Below, in pieces: positions 34,767-42,324 of a stretch of 64,000 bases of DNA. Each line of letters starts with the position of its first letter. Position 1 is the first letter of the stretch. The DNA lies in assembly GCF_027922045.1 (NCBI RefSeq), contig NZ_BSEX01000003.1, forward strand, positions 159,005-223,004, in the 5' to 3' direction. The position numbers and the translations under genes are program-made. The DNA is from Microbacterium terregens. Lineage in GTDB: Bacteria > Pseudomonadota > Alphaproteobacteria > Sphingomonadales > Sphingomonadaceae. The notes under the pieces were generated by a model, which saw only the letters and a program-made list of their open reading frames with translations, was not told the origin of the DNA and did no database searches.

Positions 34767-35276
34767 ATGCGCATCTTTTCACAACAGTTTCATGACAGCG
34801 TGACGGGCACCGTGGCAGCCCGGACGAAAAGCCGCAAGCCGCGCGTGCGTGCCGTCCCCGCCTCGCAGGCGGGCCTGACGCTGGTCGAGATGATCGTTGT
34901 GCTGGCGATCATCGCGATCGTCGCCGCCCTGATCGTCCCCAACGTCATCAGCCGCCCGGACCAGGCGCGTGTCACCACCGCCAATACCGACATCAAGAGC
35001 ATCTCCGCGGCGCTCAAGATGTATCGGCTCGACAACGGCGACTATCCGACGACGCAGCAGGGGCTGAAGGCGCTGGTGGAGCGGCCGAGCACCCCGCCCG
35101 TCCCCAGCAGCTGGGCGCCGGGCGGCTATCTCTCCGACATGCCGGTGGATCCGTGGGGCAACCCCTATGCCTATAGCTCGACCGGCAACGGCAGCTTCGA
35201 GCTGAAATCGCTCGGCAAGGACGGAAAGCCCGGCGGCGAGGATCTGGACGCCGACATCGACGGCAAGCGTCCCTGA
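34767..35276 (+). CDS. gspG: type II secretion system major pseudopilin GspG
   Basis: 169 residues from ATG 34767. The prepilin peptidase site is ASQAG before LTLVEMIVVLAIIAIVAAL, with glutamate at +5. The mature protein has the GspG blocks YRLDNGDYPTTQQGLKALVE and PVDPWGNPYAY, and calcium-site residues near its C terminus (GKPGGEDLDADI). With this start the leader is 36 residues, unusually long; GTG 34845 would give a normal 10-residue leader and leave room for a divergent promoter. First gene of the G-H-I-C-D operon. Confidence 0.93.
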   Translation: MRIFSQQFHDSVTGTVAARTKSRKPRVRAVPASQAGLTLVEMIVVLAIIAIVAALIVPNVISRPDQARVTTANTDIKSISAALKMYRLDNGDYPTTQQGLKALVERPSTPPVPSSWAPGGYLSDMPVDPWGNPYAYSSTGNGSFELKSLGKDGKPGGEDLDADIDGKRP

Positions 35277-35277
35277 C

Positions 35278-35844
35278 ATGATGCCGCCCGCCCGGGTCGC
35301 GGGCACCATTCCGGCCGTCCCTTCGCGCGGTTGCGTGCGGAATCCTGCGCCTGCGCAGGACGGCAAGCGGCGCGCGGGCGAGGCCGGCATGACGCTGGTC
35401 GAGATGCTGGTGGTGCTCGCGATCCTGGGGGTGGCGGCGGGCGCCGTCACGCTCGGCATCGGGGCTGCGACGCGCGCGCCCACCGTCGAGACCGAGGCGC
35501 GTCGACTGGCGACGCAGCTGCAGGCGGCGGCGGACGACGCGATGCTGGGGGATCGTGCGATCGCCTTTACCGCAGGCGAGCATGGCTATGGCTTCGCGAC
35601 CCTGAACGCCAAGGGCGGATGGACGCCGCGTGCGGGCGCCGGCATGGCATTCCATCCGCTGCCGGGCGGCATGGTGATGGCGCTGTCGGCGCGGCCGCCG
35701 GTGCTGCTGGGCGTGGACGGCACCGGCCAGCCGCTGACCGCCGAGATCAGCGCGGGCGGGGATCGCTGGATCGTCACCTATGACGGAATGACGGCAGAGG
35801 CCGTGCACGCGCCCGCCGACCCCGCAAAGGCGGCGGCAGCATGA
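35278..35844 (+). CDS. gspH: type II secretion system minor pseudopilin GspH
   Basis: 188 residues, beginning 2 bases after the gspG stop (an ATG one codon later is equally possible). The prepilin site is RRAGEAG before MTLVEMLVVLAILGVAAG, glutamate +5. The long leader (about 37 residues) again suggests that the true start may lie later. The beta-rich C terminus (TAEISAGGDRWIVTYDGMT) fits GspH. It overlaps gspI by 4 bases. Confidence 0.87.
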   Translation: MMPPARVAGTIPAVPSRGCVRNPAPAQDGKRRAGEAGMTLVEMLVVLAILGVAAGAVTLGIGAATRAPTVETEARRLATQLQAAADDAMLGDRAIAFTAGEHGYGFATLNAKGGWTPRAGAGMAFHPLPGGMVMALSARPPVLLGVDGTGQPLTAEISAGGDRWIVTYDGMTAEAVHAPADPAKAAAA

Positions 35845-36206
35845 CGGCGCACCCGGCCGAAACGGGATTTTCGCTGATCGAGGCGCTGGTCGCGCTCGCA
35901 GTGCTGGCGATCGCGACCGTCGGGCTGATCGGCGCGGTCGAACAGCACATCGATTCGACCCGCGGGATCGAGCGGCGCACGATCGCCATGCTGATCGCCG
36001 AGAACCGGCTAGCGGAGCTGGAGGTCGGCGCGCCCGAGGCGGATGCCCGCGACGTGGAGATGCTGGGCCGCCGCTGGCAGGTGGCGGTCGCGCGGCGCGG
36101 GACCGACGATCCCGCGCTCGACCGGGTGCGCATCGCCGTCTCGGCAGCGGGCGAGGAAAGGCCGCTTGCGCAGCTCGACGGCTTCCTGGAAGGACGCGGA
36201 TCATGA
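35841..36206 (+). CDS. gspI: type II secretion system minor pseudopilin GspI
   Basis: 121 residues. The leader MTAHPAETG is cleaved before FSLIEALVALAVLAIATVG, glutamate +5. The blocks RRTIAMLIAENRLAELE and RRWQVAVARRGTDDP are typical of GspI. It overlaps gspH and gspC by 4 bases each. Confidence 0.92.
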   Translation: MTAHPAETGFSLIEALVALAVLAIATVGLIGAVEQHIDSTRGIERRTIAMLIAENRLAELEVGAPEADARDVEMLGRRWQVAVARRGTDDPALDRVRIAVSAAGEERPLAQLDGFLEGRGS

Positions 36207-37006
36207 GGATGCCGCCCGCGCTGACGCCGCGCCAAAAACGCCGGACGCTCGACCTGGCGATCGCGCTGGCGATCATATCCGTGGCGTTCGCGCTGGCCGG
36301 CCTGGTGTGGCGCATGGCAGGGCATGCCGGCACCGGCGCGGTGACGGTGCCGAGCGAAGGGCGCGCGCGCCCGTCCGCCGTCAGCGACCTGGGACCGCTG
36401 CTCGGCTGGGCTCCGTTCGGCCAGGCGACGGTGGGCGAGCCTACGCAGAAGACGGCCATCCAGGCCGAGCTGAAGGGGCTGATCTTCACCGTACCGGCCG
36501 AGCAGGCGGTGGCGTTCGTGGCCACCGGCTCCGAGCCGGCGCGCGCCTATCACGTCGGCGACACGCTGGCGGGCTTGAGGATCGAGGGCATCCAGCGCGA
36601 TCGCATCCTGCTGAACAACGGCGGCCGCATCGAATATCTGGGCTTCCCCGATCCTTCGGTGCTGACGGGTGCGGCTGCGCAACCGAACGGCGGCACCGCC
36701 GCTGCCGCTCCCGGCTCCACGCCGATGTCCTCCACGCCGCAGGCCGCGCCGCCCGCGGCGGCGCTGCCCGCAGCCTCCGCGCTGATCGACCGGCTGGGCG
36801 CGACCCAGGTCCCCGGCGGCTATGCGATCGGCGCGAACGCGCCGCCGGGCATGCGGGCGGGCGACGTCGTCCAGTCGATCAACGGCGTCGCGCTCAGCGA
36901 CCCGGCAGCGGCCGACGCCGCGCTTGCCGGTGCAGGCACCGGCCCGGCCCAGGTCACCATCCTTCGCGACGGCAAGCCAATTACCGTCACCATACCGATC
37001 CGTTAG
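36203..37006 (+). CDS. gspC: type II secretion system protein GspC
   Basis: 267 residues. One membrane segment (LAIALAIISVAFALAGLVW) is followed by the homology region (LGPLLGWAPFGQ ... ELKGLIFTVPAEQAVAFVAT ... RIEGIQRDRILLNNGGRIEYL). An alanine/proline linker then leads to a C-terminal PDZ domain (GGYAIGANAPPGMRAGDVVQ). GspC links the inner platform to the secretin and helps select substrates. Confidence 0.92.
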   Translation: MRMPPALTPRQKRRTLDLAIALAIISVAFALAGLVWRMAGHAGTGAVTVPSEGRARPSAVSDLGPLLGWAPFGQATVGEPTQKTAIQAELKGLIFTVPAEQAVAFVATGSEPARAYHVGDTLAGLRIEGIQRDRILLNNGGRIEYLGFPDPSVLTGAAAQPNGGTAAAAPGSTPMSSTPQAAPPAAALPAASALIDRLGATQVPGGYAIGANAPPGMRAGDVVQSINGVALSDPAAADAALAGAGTGPAQVTILRDGKPITVTIPIR

Positions 37007-37017
37007 GTCAAAGCATC

Positions 37018-39078
37018 GTGCCGCATCCGATCCGTATTCCTCTCCTTGCGCTCTGCCTCTCCGCGACCGCGCTCCAGCCGCTCGCCGCGCAGACCGCGCC
37101 CGCGGGCGACATCGTCGTCAACATGCGCGGCGTGGAAATCGCCGACGTCGCCGAGCAGATCAGCCGGCTGACCGGGCGCACGTTGATCCTGGACCCGACC
37201 GTGAAAGGCCAGGTGACCGTCACGTCGGCGGAGCCGCTGTCCCCGGCGGGCGTGTGGGAGCTGTTCCAGTCGGTGCTGCGCGCCAACGGCTTTGCCGCGG
37301 TGCGATCGGGCGGCGCGTGGCGTATCGTACCGGCGGCCAACGCGGTGCGCGACGGCGGGGTGCGCGGCGGCGGCGGCCAGGCGCTGGTGACGCGCATGGT
37401 CCGGCTGGCGAACGTTCCCTCGGCCGATGCCGCCCGCATCGTCCGTCCGCTGGTCGCGAGCTTCGGCAGCGTGGAACCGCTGTCGGCGCCGAATGCGATC
37501 GTCGTCACCGACTATGCCGACAATGTCGCGCGGATCGAGGCGCTGGCACGTTCGCTGGACGGCGGCGGCGGTTCGAGCTTTGCGACCATTCCCTTGCAGA
37601 ACGGCAATGCCAGCGATGTGGCGCAGGCGATGCAGGGCGTGCTGGGCGATGCCGCCGGCGGCACCGGCGCACGCGTGGCAGCCGATCCGCGGAGCAACAC
37701 CCTCGTGGTGCGCGGCACCCCGGCGGCGGTGGCGGAGGCGCGGCGGATCGCACAGGCGCTCGATGCACCGGGCGGCGCCACGCCGGTCACGCGCGTCTTC
37801 CGGCTGAACCACGCCGATGCCGAGGCGGTGACCGAGGTGCTGCGCGGCATCCTGGGCCAGGAAGCCAGCGCGTCCAATCCGGTCGCGCGCAGCCTCTCCT
37901 CCCGCCCCCGCGCCGGTAGCGGGGCGCAGAGCCCGACGGCGGCGCTGTCGAGCCTGATCAGCGGCAACGCCGCCGCACAGGCAGCGGCGGCAGGGAGCAC
38001 CACGGCCGGCCTGTCCGGCGGCAGCAGCGGCGGCGCCATGGGCGAGCAGGCGCCGACCCCGCAGGGCTTTTCGACACCCGACCTGACGGTGCAGCCGGCC
38101 CCCGACATCAACGCGCTGGTGGTGCGCGGCACGCCGACGGCGGTGGCGCAGATCGACCGGCTGATCCCCGACTTGGACGTGCGGCGCCCGCAGGTGCTGA
38201 TCGAGGCGGCGATCGCCGAGATCGTTGGCGATGACGCCGAACGGCTGGCGGTCCAGCTGGGCACCAGCGGCGCGGCGCTGACGTCGGTGACGGGCGCCGG
38301 CACGTCCTTCAGCACGCCCACGGGCGTGACGCCGCTCTCGGCGATCCTGCAGACGCTGGGCGTGCCGGCCGGAAAGCTGCTGGGTGAGGGCCTGACCGCC
38401 AACATCGGCATCGGTAACGACTTCTCGATCCTGGTGCAGGCGCTGGGCACGTCGTCCAAGGCGAACCTGCTCTCCACCCCGCAGATCACCACGCTCGACA
38501 ACAAGATGGGCGAGATCGTGGTGGCGCAGGAAGTGCCGTTCATCACCGGATCGATCCTGACCGACACGACCAACGCCAACCCCTATACCTCGATCGAGCG
38601 CCGGGACGTCGGCATCACGCTGCGAGTGCTGCCGCGGATCAATGCCGGCGACACGATCCGGCTGGAGGTGGCGCAGGAAGCCTCCTCGATCTCGCCCACG
38701 CAGCTGCAGGCCGCGTCCGACATCATCACCAACAAGCGCATGATCAACACGACCGTGCTGGCGGAGAACGGCCAGACGATCGTGCTGGGGGGCCTGACCG
38801 CGGACGACTACAACCGGCTGAAGAGCCAGGTGCCGATCCTGGGCGACATCCCGGTGCTCGGCGAGCTGTTCAAGAGCCGCCAGGAACAGCGCGTCAAGCG
38901 CACGCTGTTCATTTTCCTGAAGCCGACGATCCTGCGCGACGGCACGGCGGCAGCGGCGGAGACGCAGGCGCGCTACGACCGGCTGCGCGGCGACGAGGCG
39001 CAGCTGGGCGAGAAGCGCAGCCTGTTGCTCGATCCGCCGCGGCCGCGGCTGTCGGTGGAGATCGACGGGATCTACTGA
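37018..39078 (+). CDS. gspD: type II secretion system outer membrane secretin GspD
   Basis: 686 residues from GTG 37018 (weak AGGT ribosome site), 11 bases after gspC; upstream codons in this frame are antisense-like and discarded. A signal peptide ends near LAAQ. The N0 domain (VVNMRGVEIADVAEQISRLT) is followed by N1-N3 repeats with a serine/glycine-rich insert (about residues 290-345, including AAAGSTTAGLSGGSSGGAMG). The C-terminal secretin domain has QVLIEAAIAEIVGDD, VPFITGSILTD, VGITLRVLPRI and GQTIVLGGLTADDYNR. It forms the outer-membrane gate. No gspS pilotin is visible. Confidence 0.95.
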   Translation: MPHPIRIPLLALCLSATALQPLAAQTAPAGDIVVNMRGVEIADVAEQISRLTGRTLILDPTVKGQVTVTSAEPLSPAGVWELFQSVLRANGFAAVRSGGAWRIVPAANAVRDGGVRGGGGQALVTRMVRLANVPSADAARIVRPLVASFGSVEPLSAPNAIVVTDYADNVARIEALARSLDGGGGSSFATIPLQNGNASDVAQAMQGVLGDAAGGTGARVAADPRSNTLVVRGTPAAVAEARRIAQALDAPGGATPVTRVFRLNHADAEAVTEVLRGILGQEASASNPVARSLSSRPRAGSGAQSPTAALSSLISGNAAAQAAAAGSTTAGLSGGSSGGAMGEQAPTPQGFSTPDLTVQPAPDINALVVRGTPTAVAQIDRLIPDLDVRRPQVLIEAAIAEIVGDDAERLAVQLGTSGAALTSVTGAGTSFSTPTGVTPLSAILQTLGVPAGKLLGEGLTANIGIGNDFSILVQALGTSSKANLLSTPQITTLDNKMGEIVVAQEVPFITGSILTDTTNANPYTSIERRDVGITLRVLPRINAGDTIRLEVAQEASSISPTQLQAASDIITNKRMINTTVLAENGQTIVLGGLTADDYNRLKSQVPILGDIPVLGELFKSRQEQRVKRTLFIFLKPTILRDGTAAAAETQARYDRLRGDEAQLGEKRSLLLDPPRPRLSVEIDGIY

Positions 39079-39491
39079 GGCGGGTCTTCGCCCGGCATCG
39101 GCACCCGCGCACGCTGGCCGCCGCGGGTGAAATAGGCGGCGTCGGCGGCGAGGGATTCGAGTCGCCAGCCGTCGACGCTCTCGCCCGGCGCGAGCGTGCG
39201 CGTGCTCCCGTCGGCGGTGCGGACGAGCGCGACCGCATCGTGCATCAGCCGCCCGACCACACCCACCAGCGCGGGCGCATCCTCGGCAGCCGGCGCCTCT
39301 TGCCCGCCGGCCGCGAACAGCGGGCGGGTGAAGGCGGCGGCGAGCGGCGGCGCTTCCGGCGGCGCGGCGAGCGGCGGCAAGGCGCCCTGCGGCGCCTCCG
39401 ATGCGCGGGGCGGCGCCAGCAGCAGTGCCGGCATCGCGCCGGCAAGCAGCGCGGCCGGCAGCAGCAGCCAGCGGGGGCTCAGCCGCGCCAT
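39072..39491 (-). CDS. small inner-membrane protein with GspC/PilP-like homology region
   Basis: 139 residues. An N-terminal membrane anchor (PRWLLLPAALLAGAMPALLL) leads to a proline/alanine linker, then a compact beta domain resembling the GspC homology region and PilP (APALVGVVGRLMHDAVALVR, TLAPGESVDGWRLESLAADA). It is last in a three-gene minus-strand module with the PilO-like and PilN-like genes, which it overlaps by 13 bases; its stop overlaps that of gspD. Possibly an accessory platform of the secretion system; assignment by shape and context. Confidence 0.65.
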   Translation of the reverse strand: MARLSPRWLLLPAALLAGAMPALLLAPPRASEAPQGALPPLAAPPEAPPLAAAFTRPLFAAGGQEAPAAEDAPALVGVVGRLMHDAVALVRTADGSTRTLAPGESVDGWRLESLAADAAYFTRGGQRARVPMPGEDPPQ

Positions 39492-39946
39492 GGCATCATC
39501 AACTGGGCGTCGAGGCGAATGCTGCCGCCCTCCCCGGCTTCCACCCGCCAGCGGGCGAAGCGGGCGAGCGGACGCCCGCGTTCGGCGCGATCGGCAAAGG
39601 CGAGCACCGCTTTTTCCGGACCCGAGAGGCGCAGGTCGAGCAGGACGAGCCCGGGCGGCGGGGCAGCGGCAGGGGCGATCCCCTCGACCAGCAGGCCGGC
39701 GGCGGTGGCGGCGGCGCGCAGCTGGCCGGCCGCCCGGCGCGTGGCGGTTGCATGATCGGGCGCGGCGAGCGCCAACTCGGGCGCGATCGGCGCCGGGGGC
39801 GGCGGTGCGTGGAGCGCGACGGCCAAGCGGCTGCGGGTCTCTCGCGCATCCGCCAGCCGATCGAGCGTTGCCGCCATCGGGATGCAGAACGCCGCCGCCA
39901 TCAGGAGCCCCGCCACGACCGCCGCTGCCCAGAGCCGCGTGGTCAT
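39479..39946 (-). CDS. GspM/PilO-like inner membrane protein
   Basis: 155 residues. One membrane segment at the N terminus (LWAAAVVAGLLMAAAFCIPM), then a short coiled region (TLDRLADARETRSRLAVAL) and a ferredoxin-like periplasmic domain (LVLLDLRLSGPEKAVLAFAD). This matches the layout of PilO and of the short (subtype b) GspM. It is coupled to the PilN-like gene by a 4-base overlap. Confidence 0.65.
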   Translation of the reverse strand: MTTRLWAAAVVAGLLMAAAFCIPMAATLDRLADARETRSRLAVALHAPPPPAPIAPELALAAPDHATATRRAAGQLRAAATAAGLLVEGIAPAAAPPPGLVLLDLRLSGPEKAVLAFADRAERGRPLARFARWRVEAGEGGSIRLDAQLMMPWRG

Positions 39947-40533
39947 TGCGGACGCCCCCGCAGGGTCACGCGCATGACCGCCTCGTCGCGCTGCTGCCCC
40001 GCCTCCCGCAGTTGCGCCAGCACCGGCTCCCGGCGCAGGGCGTCGCGAAGCGCGTCGGGATCCGCGGTGAGGATCGCGACCTCCAGCGTACCGTTGGGAT
40101 CGCTCGATACCCGGGCCAGGCGGTCTTCGGCAGGAAGCGTCGTTGCCAGACGCTCCAGGGTGGTGCCAAGCGTCGGCCGTTCAACCTGTGGTGCCCAGGC
40201 GACGCGGGTATCGGCAGCGGCGCGGGCGCGGGCGAGCAACGGTTCGGCGGCGGGTGCGAGGGCCGCGACATCGGCGCGGGCGCGGTGTTCGAGGACGGCG
40301 GCACAGGCCCAGGTCAGCGCGGGGCCGAGCGCCAGCAGCAGCGCCAGGGCGCCCGGCCAGCGGAGATCCCTTGCAGCAATGCGATCGGCGGGTGCAGCCC
40401 GGGACCGCACAGGGGGCACTTCGGGAGAGGAGGAAGGCTCGCGGCGGGGCGCAGTCGCCTTCGTCCTCGCTGCCGAGAGCGCCCGCGCCATCAGACTCGG
40501 CGGATTTCCGGGACGGGAGGGCGGCGCGGCCAT
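39943..40533 (-). CDS. PilN / GspL-C-terminus-like inner membrane protein
   Basis: 196 residues from ATG 40533 (an upstream start would only add an unrelated arginine-rich stretch). A basic, disordered N-terminal region of about 65 residues is followed by one membrane segment (WPGALALLLALGPALTWACA) and a periplasmic helix-plus-beta domain (VERPTLGTTLERLATTLPAE ... DPNGTLEVAILTADPDALRD). This is the plan of PilN or of the GspL C-terminal half lacking the actin-like cytosolic domain. First gene of the three-gene module. Confidence 0.6.
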   Translation of the reverse strand: MAAPPSRPGNPPSLMARALSAARTKATAPRREPSSSPEVPPVRSRAAPADRIAARDLRWPGALALLLALGPALTWACAAVLEHRARADVAALAPAAEPLLARARAAADTRVAWAPQVERPTLGTTLERLATTLPAEDRLARVSSDPNGTLEVAILTADPDALRDALRREPVLAQLREAGQQRDEAVMRVTLRGRPQ

Positions 40534-40582
40534 GGGATCGCCCCTAGCTGCGCCGCACCGGTAAGTCACCCGTTGGGCGCGC

Positions 40583-40921
40583 TCACTTGCGCGTCATGCT
40601 GGTGACCTTGGCCATCCCGTCGGGGGTGAAGGCGATGATGTGCTTGGAGCCGTCGGTGCAGGTGGCGGTCCAGGTCGCCTGGGCGTCGCCCGAGCGTTCG
40701 GAGGCGGTAACGCCCTGGCACGGCAGCCCTGCGTCGCGGATCGCGCGGATGAACACGCCGTTGCGCTGTCCTTCCGAAAGTGCGGCGACCTTGGCGTCCA
40801 GCTGCTGGGTGGCCTCGGCCGTTGCGCCGTTTTCGGCAGCGGTCGGCTGGGGCTCGCTGTTGCCGCCGCATGCGGCGAGCGCCAGGGCGAGCGCGGGAAC
40901 GATCAGGGTCGGAAAGCGCAT
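40583..40921 (-). CDS. small lipoprotein of unknown function
   Basis: 112 residues. A signal sequence ends in the lipobox LAAC-GG (cysteine 18), so it is lipid-anchored. The mature protein has a linker of about 20 residues, a helix (QLDAKVAALSEGQRNGVFIR) and a beta region with a probable disulfide pair (GLPCQGV and TATCTDGSKH). I recognise no family. It lies alone between the PilN-like module and the amidohydrolase operon. Confidence 0.72.
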   Translation of the reverse strand: MRFPTLIVPALALALAACGGNSEPQPTAAENGATAEATQQLDAKVAALSEGQRNGVFIRAIRDAGLPCQGVTASERSGDAQATWTATCTDGSKHIIAFTPDGMAKVTSMTRK

Positions 40922-40972
40922 CGGAATAGACCTCCTCTGGTGCCGCGGGCGGCGGCTCTCCTGACAAAGCGC

Positions 40973-41003
40973 GTGCCGCCCGCGCGGTTCCCGCGGGCGG
41001 CAC
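40973..41003 (-). terminator. terminator of the amidohydrolase operon
   Basis: A perfect 12-bp GC stem (40973-40984 with 40992-41003) around a 7-base loop, 7 bases after the last stop on the minus strand. It is followed by GCGCTTTGTC, only mildly T-rich. Confidence 0.6.
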
Positions 41004-41010
41004 GAAGCGG

Positions 41011-42324
41011 TCAGTATTGATATGCCTTGGGCAACGTGCCCTCGGTCGGATCGAGGTAGCGGTCGCGCAACCGCTGCTGGCGGTGGACGAGCGGCTGCTC
41101 GACCCCGTCGACGAACACCTGTGTCGGCATCGAGCCGATCTCCAGCGGATCGCCATCCCAGATCACCACGTCGCCGCGGCGGCCGGGCTGGAGCGAGCCG
41201 AACTCGCCGCCCATGCCCAGCGCCTCGGCAGGACGCGAGCTGATTGCCGCAAAGGCGCTGCCCCAGTCGAGCCCGGCGGCACCGGGAATGCGGCTGAGCG
41301 CCACGAGGTTGCCGGCGTACTGCTTCACCAGCCGCGCCTGGCGCGCCTCGTCGTTGTTGATCATGCCGATCGCGACGGGGACGCCCGCCGCCTTCAGCCG
41401 GCCGATGTTCGACTGGGTGGCGGCGAGTTGCTCGAAGGAGGACGGCAGGTCGGCAAGCGCGCTGGCGATCACCGGCACGCCGGCCGCCGCGATGTCCGCG
41501 GCGACGGTCCAGCCTTCCGTGGCGCCGACCAGCACGAGCTTGACGGTGCCGAGTTCGCGCTTGAGATCGAGCAGCGCGCGGATGTCCGACGCGCGCTCGA
41601 CATGGGCGAGCAGCGGCATGCGCCCCTCGATCACCGGCACCAGCGCCTGCGCGTCGAGGCGGGTGAGCAGCGCGTCCTTGCCGCGATCGGCGAAGCTCGC
41701 GGGGCTGCGGGCATATTCGCGCGCCTCGAACAGCGCGTTGCGCAGCATGGCGAAGGCGGCCGGGCGGCTGCCGCCGGCAGCGCGCGCGCCGCTTTCGCCC
41801 CATTCCATGAACTGGAAGGCGCGCGGGCGGGTGACCGCGTCCATGTCCGCGGCGAGATCGATGACGGCGCCCTGGCCGGCAAAGATCGAGCCGCCATTCT
41901 CGGGCGCGACGACGGCGCGGGTGACGCCCTCAGCCCGGTTGAGGGCGATGGCGGAGGTGCGCGGGTTCACGGCAGGGGCGATGTCGAGCGCGGCGTTGAA
42001 CACCGTCTCGTCGGCGCTGGCATCGTTCGTGCCGCGCACCGCATCGACCTCGACGATGCCCATGCGGGTGAAACCGGCGAAGATGCCAGGCGTCACCCAT
42101 TTGCCGCCGGCATCGATGGTGCGCATCCCGGCGGGCACCGCCACGCCGGGACCGGCGGCGACGACGCGACCATCGCGCACCACCACCGTGCCGCCGTCGA
42201 CCGGACCGGCGCCAGTGCCGACCACCAGCTTGGCGTTGGTGATCGCGACCGTCTGCGCGGAGGCGGGCAGCGCCGCTGCCGTGGCGAGCAGCAGGGCCGC
42301 CGTGGAAAGGATCAGGCGCTTCAC
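41011..42324 (-). CDS. exported amidohydrolase-fold protein lacking the usual HxH metal motif
   Basis: 437 residues with a signal peptide (LILSTAALLLATAAALPASA) and the composite-domain start of amidohydrolases (TNAKLVVGTGAGPVDGGTVV, IDAGGKWVTPGI). Where active members have PGxIDxHxH this one reads TPGIFAGFTRMG, with no histidines. Other metal-ligand positions also look substituted (AHVERASDI, GMINNDEARQ). The C-terminal block LQPGRRGDVVIWDGDPLEI is family-typical. It is likely a non-catalytic or atypical partner of the amidohydrolase encoded just before it, which it overlaps by 4 bases. Confidence 0.8.
   Translation of the reverse strand: MKRLILSTAALLLATAAALPASAQTVAITNAKLVVGTGAGPVDGGTVVVRDGRVVAAGPGVAVPAGMRTIDAGGKWVTPGIFAGFTRMGIVEVDAVRGTNDASADETVFNAALDIAPAVNPRTSAIALNRAEGVTRAVVAPENGGSIFAGQGAVIDLAADMDAVTRPRAFQFMEWGESGARAAGGSRPAAFAMLRNALFEAREYARSPASFADRGKDALLTRLDAQALVPVIEGRMPLLAHVERASDIRALLDLKRELGTVKLVLVGATEGWTVAADIAAAGVPVIASALADLPSSFEQLAATQSNIGRLKAAGVPVAIGMINNDEARQARLVKQYAGNLVALSRIPGAAGLDWGSAFAAISSRPAEALGMGGEFGSLQPGRRGDVVIWDGDPLEIGSMPTQVFVDGVEQPLVHRQQRLRDRYLDPTEGTLPKAYQY

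Noticed and set aside
39196..40605. A 469-codon open frame on the plus strand opposite the PilN/O/P-like genes
   Set aside because: Low-complexity arginine/alanine/glycine composition. The three minus-strand frames have membrane segments, overlap coupling and sensible folds instead.
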